Assembly: GCF_026339735.1 (NCBI RefSeq)
Contig: NZ_JAPEQG010000003.1
Location: 124,001 to 188,000, forward strand
Source: Streptomyces sp. NBC_01669
Lineage (GTDB): Bacteria; Actinomycetota; Actinomycetes; Streptomycetales; Streptomycetaceae
Length of the DNA: 64,000 nucleotides
Direction of reading: 5' to 3'
The notes under the pieces are model-generated. The model saw only the letters and a list, made by a program, of their open reading frames with translations. It searched no databases and was not told the DNA's origin. A program made the position numbers and the translations under genes. Each line of letters starts with the position of its first letter. Position 1 is the stretch's first letter. Of this stretch, positions 33,797 through 41,959 are shown piece after piece.

Positions 33797-34489
33797 TCAC
33801 ACCTCGTCCGCTCGATCGGCCACGTCGCCGTCGCGCTCCTCCCGCAACCACCGGGAGTGGTATCGCTGCGCCCAGGACCGGCTGACGTACCCGGTACGCA
33901 TGCCGAGTCTCGCCTCCGGGTCCTCGAACGCCTTGCGCATGTGCCCGAGGACGACGAAGGTGATCGCCCAGGCCAGCAGGTCGTGGATGAAGATCGCACT
34001 GGTGCGGGAGATGAAGGGCAGCAAGCCCATGAACCACATGAGCAGGCCGGTGAACATCATGACCAGGACGGCGCCGACGATCCAGCCCGCATAGAGTTTC
34101 TGCCCCGCGTTGAACTCTCCGGCCGGGCGCGCCTCGGGCGAGGTCAGGCGCCGGCGGGCGGCCCGCAGCCACTGCCGGTCGTACACCGCGAACCGGTTCA
34201 ACCTGCGCAGGTCCGCACGGAAGTCGGCCGAGAGGAGTCCCAGCAGGAAGGGCAGCGGCAGCGAGATGCCCGACCACTCGTGCACGGTGACCATCACATG
34301 CCGTCGGCCGACGAGCTGGGCGAGCGGCCCGAGGTACAGGCAGGCGGCGGAGACCAGGCACACGAGCATCAGGTAGCCGGTGAACCGGTGGACCATGCGC
34401 TCGGCGGTGCCGAAGCGGCGGACCCGTCCCGTGGGATCAGGCTGCTTCGCCGTGCCGGTCGGCGTCGTCGAGCCAGCCGTCGATCGCAT
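33797..34489 (-). CDS. Membrane cytochrome b subunit of a YedYZ-like system
   Basis: 230 residues with about four transmembrane helices (YLMLVCLVSAACLYLGPLAQ, SGISLPLPFLLGLLSADF, AGWIVGAVLVMMFTGLLMWF, FIHDLLAWAITFVVLGHM). Candidate haem ligands are His in MVHRFTGY, TVHEWSG, FIHDLLAW and LGHMRKAF, as in the cytochrome b561/formate dehydrogenase gamma fold. The gene overlaps the upstream molybdoenzyme gene by 53 bp, so the two are co-translated. It probably passes quinol electrons to that enzyme. A shorter start at MVHRFTG (34396) is possible. Confidence 0.85.
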   Translation of the reverse strand: MRSTAGSTTPTGTAKQPDPTGRVRRFGTAERMVHRFTGYLMLVCLVSAACLYLGPLAQLVGRRHVMVTVHEWSGISLPLPFLLGLLSADFRADLRRLNRFAVYDRQWLRAARRRLTSPEARPAGEFNAGQKLYAGWIVGAVLVMMFTGLLMWFMGLLPFISRTSAIFIHDLLAWAITFVVLGHMRKAFEDPEARLGMRTGYVSRSWAQRYHSRWLREERDGDVADRADEV

Positions 34490-35159
34490 ATCCGCGCTCC
34501 TCCCAGAAACCGGGAACGACCTTGTCGGTGACCGAGATACCGGACAGCCACTTGGCCGACTTGTAGAAGTACATGGTTGCCACGTAGAGGCGGACCGGTC
34601 CGCCGTGCTCGTGGGTGATGGGTTTGTCCTGCATGTTCAGTGCCACGAGGATGTCCGAGCGGCGGGCCTGTTCCAGGGTGAGGCTCTCGGTGTAGGCGCC
34701 GTCGAAGCAGGTGAAGCGGACCGCCGCGCCCGGGGAGCGCACTCCGGAGGCGTCGAGGATGTCCGCCAGCTTCACCCCGTCGAAGGGTGTCTTGTCCACG
34801 CGCCATCCGTCCGTGCACAGCACGTCGTGGACGACCCGGGTCTGCGGCATCGCGCGCAGGTCGGCCAGTGTGTAGGTCTTCGGCTTCGTCACCAGCCCGC
34901 CGACCGTGAGTGCGTAGTTCGTCTCGTCCTTGCGCGGCACCGAGCCGACGACGCTGTAGTAGCGGAAGCCGCCCGGATTGGGCAGCAGACCGGTCAGTCC
35001 GGTCGCGTCGACCTGGGAGGCGGCGCCGAGGAACCCCTCCCAGCCGCGCTGGAGGTAGGGCGCCGCGGCGAGCCCCGCGGCGCCGGCGCCGAGCATGCCC
35101 AGCACCGCCCGTCGTCCCACCGGTGCGCCCTCGGCCCTCGGCTTCGGCTGTCCTGCCAT
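34437..35159 (-). CDS. Tat-exported molybdopterin-dependent oxidoreductase (MsrP/YedY-like)
   Basis: 240 residues. Tat signal GRRAVLGMLGAGAAGLAAAP at ~15-35. The sulfite-oxidase-fold domain shows the Cys that coordinates molybdenum in RVVHDVLCTDGWRVDKTPFD, followed by VRFTCFDGAYTESLTLEQAR and HEHGGPVRLYVATMYFYKSA. MsrP/YedY enzymes reduce methionine sulfoxide in exported proteins, but other substrates are possible. AAGGAG precedes ATG 35159. Forms an operon with the cytochrome b gene. The intergenic region to 35447 likely holds divergent promoters. Confidence 0.88.
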   Translation of the reverse strand: MAGQPKPRAEGAPVGRRAVLGMLGAGAAGLAAAPYLQRGWEGFLGAASQVDATGLTGLLPNPGGFRYYSVVGSVPRKDETNYALTVGGLVTKPKTYTLADLRAMPQTRVVHDVLCTDGWRVDKTPFDGVKLADILDASGVRSPGAAVRFTCFDGAYTESLTLEQARRSDILVALNMQDKPITHEHGGPVRLYVATMYFYKSAKWLSGISVTDKVVPGFWEERGYAIDGWLDDADRHGEAA

Positions 35160-35402
35160 GGTCAGTGTGCTCCTTCGCAGTGATCACGACCCCGGAGGTG
35201 TGCGGTCGTGCGGGAGACGACGGCACCGGCCGGGCGGATGCACACGTGTGTACGCTGTCGAGCCATCGCCGTCACCCTTTCAACTGGTGACGATCGTGAC
35301 ACGTGTTTCTCCGGCTGTCAACGACGCGCCGGCGACACACACCTACGAGGGACTTGAGGGCCCGCCGCGTCGCAGTCGCCGCGGCGGGCATACGCGAGCT
35401 GC

Positions 35403-35408
35403 TAGGCT
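35403..35408 (+). promoter_or_regulatory. Candidate -10 box (TAGGCT) for the ABC-F leader
   Basis: TAGGCT at 35403-35408 matches the actinomycete -10 pattern and lies ~39 bases before the leader ATG. No good -35 hexamer is evident, so the call is tentative. Confidence 0.4.
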
Positions 35409-35446
35409 CGCTGATGACGTAGACCGTCTATCGAGGAGTCGCAGAC

Positions 35447-35476
35447 ATGGTGGGTGAAGACGACATCTCCGGATGA
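35447..35476 (+). CDS. Leader peptide MVGEDDISG upstream of ABC-F gene
   Basis: ATG 35447, nine codons, TGA 35474-35476. A clean GAGGAG (35433-35438) sits eight bases upstream, so ribosomes should initiate here. Short translated leaders before ABC-F and erm genes often sense stalled ribosomes. The stop overlaps a TCCGGA-TGAGA-TCCGGA repeat. No other function is likely for so short a frame. Confidence 0.5.
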   Translation: MVGEDDISG

Positions 35477-35554
35477 GATCCGGATCTGACGGCCACCGGC
35501 CCGCGCGCACGAGCGCTGCCGCCGTGGTCCGTCTTGTCGTACCCCTTTCCCATG

Positions 35555-35586
35555 TCTGCCCAGGGCAGAGATCCATGTTCTGCCCT
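35555..35586 (+). promoter_or_regulatory. Three-segment attenuator-like region before ABC-F
   Basis: Segment 1 TCTGCCC (35555-35561), segment 2 GGGCAGA (35563-35569) and segment 3 TCTGCCCT (35579-35586). Segment 2 is complementary to both 1 and 3, so two exclusive hairpins are possible. The 2-3 stem (8 bp, 9-nt loop) ends 23 bases before ATG 35609 and could affect ribosome access or transcription. Confidence 0.5.
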
Positions 35587-35608
35587 CAGTACCTCCGAGG
35601 TCACTTCC

Positions 35609-37243
35609 ATGTCCGACGCCGCCATCGTCTGCTCGAACCTTTCCTTCTCCTGGCCCGACGACACCCCCGTCTTCCACGACCTGTCCTTCAGCGTGCCCCC
35701 CGGCCGTACCGGCCTGGTCGCCCCCAACGGCTCCGGCAAGAGCACTCTGCTCAAGCTGATCGCCGGTGAACTGAAGCCCGCCACCGGCACGGTGTCCGCC
35801 AGGGGCACCCTCGGCTACCTCCCGCAGAGCCTTCCCCTGACCGGGAACCTCACGGTCGCCGAGGTGCTCGGTGTCGCCGAGGTGATCCGCGCCCTGGACG
35901 CCGTGGAGTCCGGGGACGTCGGCGAGGAGCACTTCGCCGTCATCGGCGACGACTGGGACATCGAGGAGCGCACCCGCGCCCAGCTCGACCGTCTGGGCCT
36001 CGCCGACCTCACACTGGACCGCAGCCTCAGCACGCTCAGCGGCGGCCAGGTCGTCTCGCTCGGCCTCGCCGCCCAGCTGCTCAAGCGCCCCGACGTGCTC
36101 CTGCTCGACGAGCCCACCAACAACCTCGACCTGGAGGCCCGGCACAAGCTGTACGACGTCCTGTCGGACTTCGACGGCTGTCTGCTTCTGGTCAGCCACG
36201 ACCGCGCGCTGCTCGACCGTATGGAACGCATCGCCGAACTCGGCAGCGACGAACTGCGCCTGTACGGCGGGAACTTCACGGAGTACGAGGAGGCCGTCCG
36301 CGCCGAGCAGGAGGTCGCCGAGAAGAACGTCCGCAACGCCGAGCAGGAACTCAAGCGGGAGAAGCGGGAGTTGCAGCAGGCCCGCGAGCGCGCCGAGCGC
36401 CGCGCGAGCAACGCCGCCCGCAACCTCAAGAACGCCGGCCTGCCGCGCATCTTCGCCGGCAACATGAAGCGGGGCGCCCAGGAGTCCGCGGGCCGGTCCG
36501 GGCAGATGCACGCCTCCCGGGTCAGCGAGGCCAAGTCCCGCCTCGACGAGGCCGGGCGGGCGCTGCGCGAGGAGCAGCGCCTCACCCTGGAACTGCCCGA
36601 CACCCGGGTACCCGCCGGGCGCAACCTCTTCCTCGGCGAGGGGATGCAGGCACGTCTCGGGGACAAGGCCGTGTTCGCCCCGAGCGGTGTCGACCTGACC
36701 GTCCGGGGCCCGGAGCGCATCGCACTGACCGGCCCCAACGGCGTCGGCAAGACCACCCTGATGCGTCTCATCACGGGCGACCTCGCCCCGGACGGCGGGG
36801 AGATCAAGCGCAACGACGGCCGGATCGCCTATCTCTCGCAGCGCCTGGACCTGCTGGACCTGGACCGCACGGTGGCGGAGAACTTCGCCGAGTTCGCCCC
36901 CGAGCGGCCCGAGGCGGAGCGGATGAACCTGCTCGCCCGCTTCCTCTTCCGGGGCGCGCGGGCGCACCTGCCCGTCGGAGTGCTCTCCGGCGGCGAGCGG
37001 CTGCGTGCCACCCTGGCCTGCGTGCTGTGCGCCGAGCCCGCCCCCCATCTGCTGCTGCTCGACGAGCCGACGAACAACCTCGACCTGGTCAGCGCGGGCC
37101 AGCTGGAGAGCGCGCTCAACTCCTACCAGGGCGCTTTCATGGTGGTCAGCCACGACGAGCGGTTCCTCGCCGCGATCGGGGTCAGCCGCTGGCTGCGGCT
37201 GGCCGACGGAGCGCTCAAGGAGACGGGAGCCCCCGCGGTGTGA
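35609..37243 (+). CDS. ABC-F family ATPase, probable ribosome protection protein (first of two)
   Basis: 544 residues with two nucleotide-binding domains and no membrane helices. NBD1: Walker A GLVAPNGSGKSTLLK, signature LSTLSGGQVVSLG, Walker B VLLLDEPTNNLD. A charged coiled-coil linker (~225-300, EQEVAEKNVRNAEQELKREK) forms the P-site tRNA interaction motif. NBD2: ALTGPNGVGKTTLMR, GVLSGGERLRATL, LLLLDEPTNNLDLV. ABC-F proteins displace drugs from, or modulate, the ribosome. ATG 35609 is in frame with an upstream ATG (35552). The leader peptide and alternative hairpins suggest attenuation. Confidence 0.9.
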   Translation: MSDAAIVCSNLSFSWPDDTPVFHDLSFSVPPGRTGLVAPNGSGKSTLLKLIAGELKPATGTVSARGTLGYLPQSLPLTGNLTVAEVLGVAEVIRALDAVESGDVGEEHFAVIGDDWDIEERTRAQLDRLGLADLTLDRSLSTLSGGQVVSLGLAAQLLKRPDVLLLDEPTNNLDLEARHKLYDVLSDFDGCLLLVSHDRALLDRMERIAELGSDELRLYGGNFTEYEEAVRAEQEVAEKNVRNAEQELKREKRELQQARERAERRASNAARNLKNAGLPRIFAGNMKRGAQESAGRSGQMHASRVSEAKSRLDEAGRALREEQRLTLELPDTRVPAGRNLFLGEGMQARLGDKAVFAPSGVDLTVRGPERIALTGPNGVGKTTLMRLITGDLAPDGGEIKRNDGRIAYLSQRLDLLDLDRTVAENFAEFAPERPEAERMNLLARFLFRGARAHLPVGVLSGGERLRATLACVLCAEPAPHLLLLDEPTNNLDLVSAGQLESALNSYQGAFMVVSHDERFLAAIGVSRWLRLADGALKETGAPAV

Positions 37244-37322
37244 CCCGCCGGCGCGTGCAGTGGCCCGCGTCCGAGGCCGAGTGCCCGGCGGGCCGACCAC
37301 CGACCGCATCGGAGGGACAGCC

Positions 37323-38987
37323 GTGCCCCAGCCCGCTCTGCTTGCCCACGACGTCGTCCGCTCCCTGGGCGGCCGACGCGTTCTCGACGGCGTCAGCCTG
37401 ACCGCCTCCCCCGGCCACCGCATCGGTCTGATCGGAGAGAACGGCGTCGGCAAGTCCACCCTGCTGCGGGTACTCGCAGGCGTGGACGAACCCGACGCCG
37501 GAAGCGTCACCCGCCCCGGTGACCTCGGCTTCCTCCACCAGGAGATGCCGTTCGACGCCGCCTCGCCCCTGGCCTCGGTGCTGGACGAGGCGCTCCGCGA
37601 GGCCCGCGAGGACCTCGCGGAGCTCGACCGGCTCGGCGAGGAGCTGGCCCGCGCCCCGGAGGACCACCCCGGCCACCGGGAACTCCTCGACGCCTACGGC
37701 AGGCGGCTGGAGCAGGCCCAGGACCGCGAGTCCTGGGACGCCGACCGCCGTGCCGCCCTGGTGCTGGACGGCCTGGGCCTCGGCGCGGTCGGGCACGACC
37801 GGACGCTCGGCTCGCTGTCCGGAGGGCAGCGCGGCCGGCTGGCCCTGGCCGCGCTGCTGGTGAGGCGGCCGTCGGCGCTGCTGCTGGACGAGCCGACCAA
37901 CCACCTCGACGACGGCGCCGCCGCCTTCCTGGAGGAGCAGATCCGCGGCCTGCCCGGGACCGTGGTGCTCGCCAGTCACGACCGGGCGTTCCTCGACGCC
38001 GTGTGCACCGACCTGATCGACCTCGATCCGGCGGTGGACGGCCCGGTGCGCTACGGCGGCAACTACAGCGCCTACCTGTCGGAGAAGCGTGCCGAGCGGG
38101 AGCGCTGGGAGCGGCGGTACGCCGAGGAGCAGGAGGAACTGGCGGGGCTGCGGTACTCGGCGGGGGTGACCGCGCACCTGGTCGCCCCGGACCGGGGGCG
38201 GCGCGACAACGAGAAGATGGGCTACGGCCACAGGGCGGGCCGGGTGCAGAGCCAGATCTCCCGCCGGGTGCGCAACGCCACCCGGCGGCTGGAGGAACTG
38301 GAGCGCACCCAGGTCGCCGAACCGTCCCGGCCGCTGCGGTTCGCGGCCGGGGATCTGGCCGCACAGGCGGAGGAGGGCCCGCAGCCGCTGGTGTCCCTGC
38401 GGGATGTTCGGGTACCCGGCCGGCTCGCGCTGGACGGCCTGGAGGTGACGACGACCGACCGGCTGCTGGTCACCGGCGGCAACGGGGCGGGCAAGTCGAC
38501 GCTGCTCGCTGTGCTCGCCGGACGTCTCGCGGCCGACGGCGAGGTGCATAGCCGGCGCCGGCTGACGGTGGGACTGCTCACCCAGGACACCGTCTTCGAA
38601 CGGCCCGGGCGCACGGTCCGCGACACCTACGAGCTGTCGGTGGGTTCGCCGCGGGCCGAGAAGGTGCCGCTGGGCTCGCTCGGCCTGATGCACGAGGCGG
38701 ACCTGGACAAGCCGGTCGGGCAGCTGTCCGTGGGACAGCGCCGGCGTCTCGCGCTGGCCCTCCTGGTGGCGCGTCCACCGCAGCTGCTGCTGCTCGACGA
38801 GCCCACGAACCACCTCTCACCGCGTCTGTGCGACGAGCTGGAGGAGGCGCTGGGCACCGGACCCGGTGCCATCGTGGTAGCCAGCCACGACCGGTGGCTG
38901 CGGCGGCGGTGGCAGGGCCGGGAGATCCGGCTGGAGCCGGGGCGCGGCCCGCGGAAGGAGGCGGAACCGGCCGGTTTCCGGGCCTGA
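37323..38987 (+). CDS. ABC-F family ATPase, second of a tandem pair
   Basis: 554 residues from GTG 37323 (GGAGGG upstream), 79 bp after the first ABC-F. NBD1: GLIGENGVGKSTLLRVLAGV, GSLSGGQRGRLALAA, ALLLDEPTNHLDD. Linker with SEKRAERERWERRYAEEQEE. NBD2: LLVTGGNGAGKSTLLAVLAG, GQLSVGQRRRLALALL, LLLLDEPTNHLSP. The NBD2 signature is LSVGQ instead of LSGGQ. No transmembrane part. Resembles antibiotic-producer ABC-F proteins of the TlrC/OleB/Lmr(C) type. Sequence differs clearly from its neighbour, so the pair is not a recent duplication. Confidence 0.9.
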   Translation: MPQPALLAHDVVRSLGGRRVLDGVSLTASPGHRIGLIGENGVGKSTLLRVLAGVDEPDAGSVTRPGDLGFLHQEMPFDAASPLASVLDEALREAREDLAELDRLGEELARAPEDHPGHRELLDAYGRRLEQAQDRESWDADRRAALVLDGLGLGAVGHDRTLGSLSGGQRGRLALAALLVRRPSALLLDEPTNHLDDGAAAFLEEQIRGLPGTVVLASHDRAFLDAVCTDLIDLDPAVDGPVRYGGNYSAYLSEKRAERERWERRYAEEQEELAGLRYSAGVTAHLVAPDRGRRDNEKMGYGHRAGRVQSQISRRVRNATRRLEELERTQVAEPSRPLRFAAGDLAAQAEEGPQPLVSLRDVRVPGRLALDGLEVTTTDRLLVTGGNGAGKSTLLAVLAGRLAADGEVHSRRRLTVGLLTQDTVFERPGRTVRDTYELSVGSPRAEKVPLGSLGLMHEADLDKPVGQLSVGQRRRLALALLVARPPQLLLLDEPTNHLSPRLCDELEEALGTGPGAIVVASHDRWLRRRWQGREIRLEPGRGPRKEAEPAGFRA

Positions 38988-39087
38988 CCTGCAGGCATCG
39001 CACGGGGTATCGTACGGTCGCGAGGGGCGCGGACCGCGACGTCGGCGTACCTTGCGTCCGACGGGAGTCACCTGTCAAGATGGTGAT

Positions 39088-39651
39088 GTGAACCTTAACC
39101 ATGTCTTCGTCTGCGGGCATCCGGCCCTCGACTTCGCGGCCACCCTCCGAGCCCGGCGCTCGACCCGGTTCGAGATGTTCGTGACCCCGGAGCGGCTGAA
39201 TGCCTGGTACCTGGAGTCCGGACTCGTGGACACGATCAGTCCCGGCGAGGACGACGACGTCCGTGCGGCGACACTGGTGCGCGAGGCCATCTACCGGCTC
39301 GTCACCGATCGTCGTCTCGGTGAGGAGTTCGACCGCGCGGCGCTTGCCGTGGTCAACGGCGCCGCGCGCGAGACCCCCGTGACGCCGCAGCTCACCGTGA
39401 AGGGCCGGCACACCGAGGCGACCCCCGCGCAGGCCCTGGCCACCGTCGCCCGGCAGGCGGTCGAACTGCTCAGCGGCCCGGACGTACCCCTGATGAAGGA
39501 GTGCGGCAACCCGGAGTGCACGCGCGTCTACATCGACCGGTCCCGGGGCATGCGGCGCCAGTGGTGCGGCATGGAGTCCTGCGGCAACAAGTACAAGGCC
39601 GCCGCCTACCGGGCGCGCAAGAAGACCGCTTCCTCCGCGCCCGTGGGATGA
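39088..39651 (+). CDS. CGNR zinc-finger transcriptional regulator
   Basis: About 187 residues from GTG 39088. An N-terminal ABATE-like stress-sensing region starts VNLNHVFVCGHPALDFAATL and is followed by a C-terminal CGNR zinc finger: MKECGNPECTRVYIDRSRGM, RRQWCGMESCGNKYKAAAYR, with Cys pairs and the CGN signature. This family acts as DNA-binding regulators in actinomycetes. Its target is unknown. It lies downstream of the ABC-F pair in the same direction with a ~100-bp gap. The upstream ATG frame from 39052 lacks a good ribosome-binding site. Confidence 0.85.
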   Translation: MNLNHVFVCGHPALDFAATLRARRSTRFEMFVTPERLNAWYLESGLVDTISPGEDDDVRAATLVREAIYRLVTDRRLGEEFDRAALAVVNGAARETPVTPQLTVKGRHTEATPAQALATVARQAVELLSGPDVPLMKECGNPECTRVYIDRSRGMRRQWCGMESCGNKYKAAAYRARKKTASSAPVG

Positions 39652-39717
39652 CGCCCTGACCTGGGCGGCGGCGCGCGGTCCCGGCGGACGCGGGACTCAC
39701 GGTCCAGGGGCGCTCCG

Positions 39718-39793
39718 AGGAGACATGTGTCAGGAGAGGCCCGCCGCTTCCGGTGACGGATGCCCACGGCTCCTGCCGGTACACATGTCTCCT
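39718..39793. repeat. 13-bp inverted repeat AGGAGACATGTGT
   Basis: AGGAGACATGTGT at 39718-39730 and its complement at 39781-39793, 50 bp apart, both followed or preceded by a CAGGAG/CTCCTG echo. Located between the convergent CGNR and isochorismatase genes. May be a large terminator stem, a regulator site pair or ends of a vanished small element. Confidence 0.55.
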
Positions 39794-39876
39794 GTCAAAG
39801 GAACACCCTTGCTGTCAGCAGCAACCTCTCTCCTCATGCCGTCGGTACCCGACGCAGGATCGGCTCGTGGTTCGGG

Positions 39877-40476
39877 TCAGTCGGCCCGGAGCAGTGCGTG
39901 CAGCTCGGCGGTGTCGATGATGTGGGCCCGTGAGGGGAAGACTCGGTGGAGCAGGACGTCGTGGACTTCGGTGTCCGGGTCGGCGACGCCGTCGGACAGG
40001 ACGTAGAGCTGGTAGTCGCGGTCGGCCGCGTCGATGACGGTGGACAGGACGACGCCGCCGGTACTGATGCCGGAGACGACCAGAGTGGTGATGCCGCGTT
40101 CGCGCAGCTGCTGGTCGAGGTCGGTGGTGGACATGCCGCCGTAGCGGATCTTGCGCACGATGATGTCGCTGTCCTGGGGAGCCAGGCGCTCGTGGATGGC
40201 GGTGGCAGGGTCCTCGTGGTGCATGACGCGGTGTCGGGCCACCGGGGCGAAAGACTTGTTGACCGCCGGGATGGCGTCCCAGTCGGTCTCGGTGAAGCCG
40301 ACGCGTACGTAGGCGATGGTGCCGCCGTTTGTGCGAACGTCGGCGATGGCCCCTTCCACGCGACCGAGCAGGGCTTCGCAGTCCCCGCTTTCGGGCAGAA
40401 GGGCCAGGATCGCGGGTTGGTAGTCCATGACGAGAAGAGCGGTGCGCGCGGGGTCAAGTGCGGGGGCAGTGCTCAC
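39877..40476 (-). CDS. Isochorismatase-fold hydrolase lacking the usual catalytic Cys
   Basis: About 199 residues. ALLVMDYQPAILALLPESGD carries the conserved Asp, and IIVRKIRYGGMSTTDLDQQL the Lys. At the nucleophile site, families with the usual motif read GxxTxxCVxxT, but this protein reads VSGISTGGVVLSTVIDAADR, with no Cys. It may therefore be non-hydrolytic or use another mechanism; this subfamily is common in actinomycetes. GTG 40476 has AAGGAG eight bases upstream and is preferred over the in-frame 40506. It follows the MFS gene direction with a 100-bp gap. Confidence 0.82.
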   Translation of the reverse strand: MSTAPALDPARTALLVMDYQPAILALLPESGDCEALLGRVEGAIADVRTNGGTIAYVRVGFTETDWDAIPAVNKSFAPVARHRVMHHEDPATAIHERLAPQDSDIIVRKIRYGGMSTTDLDQQLRERGITTLVVSGISTGGVVLSTVIDAADRDYQLYVLSDGVADPDTEVHDVLLHRVFPSRAHIIDTAELHALLRAD

Positions 40477-40575
40477 GCGAGTGTTCTCCTTGCTTGTGGT
40501 GTGCACCTGGTCGACGCGGACGCGTATCGGCGGACCAGCTGCGGCCTGCGGACTGCAGCGGCGAATTGCGGTGCG

Positions 40576-41820
40576 TCATGAGTGGCTACGGGACAGTCCC
40601 GGCTCGTGCTGCGACGTCTGGTCGTGTCGGGGAAGCAGGAGCGGAGTGGTCAGGATGAGCAGTCCCGCGACCGTGAGAGCGGTGCGTGGGCTGGTCACGT
40701 CGGCGAGCAGCCCGCCGAGCGCGGTGAGAATGGCGATGGACGCCTGCTGGCCGATCGACCAGGCCGACAGGGTGCGGGCGACGAGCTGCTTGGGGGTGTG
40801 TTCGAGCCGGTAGGTGGCGAGCACCGGGGTGTACAGGCTCATATTGATGATGATCGCCAGCTCGACAGCCATCACGGTGACGAGGCCGACGACACCGGGG
40901 CGGACGAAGGCCAGGCCGATCAGCCAGATGGCGCGCAGGGTGCCGACGGTCCGGAAGACCCTGTGCCGGCCGTAGCGGGCCACGACACGGCGGGCCAGCC
41001 GGGAGCCGATGAGTCCGCCGACGCAGGGGGCGGCGAAGGCGAGCCCGTACTGCCAGGGCGGGAACCCGAGCTCGCGAAGGAGAAGCACGGCCAGCAGCGG
41101 CTCGGTGGCCATGATCAGACCGGCGACGAGCATGTTGTTGAGGTAGAGCGCCCGCAGACCGGGATGGCCCATGATGTGTCGCCAGCCGTCGAACAATGCG
41201 CGTGCCCGGACTGGGCTTTTGTCGGTTGTCCGCGGCGCTTCCTCTCGGCCGTGGATCGCGGTGATGCCCAGCGCGGAGAACAGGTAGCTGAGCGCGTCGG
41301 CCACCACGACGGTGACCGGCCCGAACAGGCCGGTCACCGCCCCGCCCAGCGGTGGCGCCACCGCGATGGAGCTCCAGTTCGTTGACTCGAACCGCGCGTT
41401 GGCCACCAGCAGGTCATCCGGCTGGACGAGGGCCTTGAGGTAGGCGCCGCCGGCCGCGTTGAAGGCGATCTTGGCTGCGGCGACCACAGCCGAGACCACG
41501 AGCAAGTGGACGAAACTGAGCCAACCGAAGGCGTAGGCGACCGGGATCGTCGCCATGACCGCAAACCGGGTCAGGTCCATCGCGATCATGACCGGGCGTT
41601 TGCGCCGGAACTCCACCCACGGCGCGAGTGGCACCGCGATCAGCGCGCCCACCGCAGGCCCCACCGCGGACAGCACGGACACCTCGGCGGGGCCGGCATG
41701 CAACACCAGCACGGCGATCAGCGGGAATGCCCCGAACCCCAGCCCGGACCCATAGGCGCTGACAGCGTATGCCGCCCACAGCCAGCCGAACTGCCGGCCC
41801 AACCGTCTCCTGCCCACCAT
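40576..41820 (-). CDS. MFS transporter, probable drug or siderophore exporter
   Basis: 414 residues and about twelve transmembrane helices (for example GWLWAAYAVSAYGSGLGFGA, AYLKALVQPDDLLVANARFE as the central loop, FGPVTVVVADALSYLFSALG). The fold and PFG-type loops match the MFS_3/EntS-like exporters. It diverges from the LysR gene across a 139-bp gap and may form an operon with the isochorismatase-fold gene downstream. Substrate unknown. Confidence 0.86.
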   Translation of the reverse strand: MVGRRRLGRQFGWLWAAYAVSAYGSGLGFGAFPLIAVLVLHAGPAEVSVLSAVGPAVGALIAVPLAPWVEFRRKRPVMIAMDLTRFAVMATIPVAYAFGWLSFVHLLVVSAVVAAAKIAFNAAGGAYLKALVQPDDLLVANARFESTNWSSIAVAPPLGGAVTGLFGPVTVVVADALSYLFSALGITAIHGREEAPRTTDKSPVRARALFDGWRHIMGHPGLRALYLNNMLVAGLIMATEPLLAVLLLRELGFPPWQYGLAFAAPCVGGLIGSRLARRVVARYGRHRVFRTVGTLRAIWLIGLAFVRPGVVGLVTVMAVELAIIINMSLYTPVLATYRLEHTPKQLVARTLSAWSIGQQASIAILTALGGLLADVTSPRTALTVAGLLILTTPLLLPRHDQTSQHEPGLSRSHS

Positions 41821-41959
41821 GCTCAGCGCGCCCCCTCAATGCCCCACCCGAACAAACTGACGTTGACCGGTGAGAGCTAAGCGAGCAGCACAACAACAGG
41901 TCAAACAACTGCCATGCCGGCTGTTCACAACCATCCGTTGTTCTCTAAGGTGGATCGCC

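Noticed and set aside
35402..37510. A 702-codon minus-strand open frame opposite the first ABC-F gene
   Set aside because: It is the complement of a well-supported gene and has no recognisable motif. The same applies to long opposite-strand frames at 18-1196, 17897-19252, 45009-46400 and 62035-63270.
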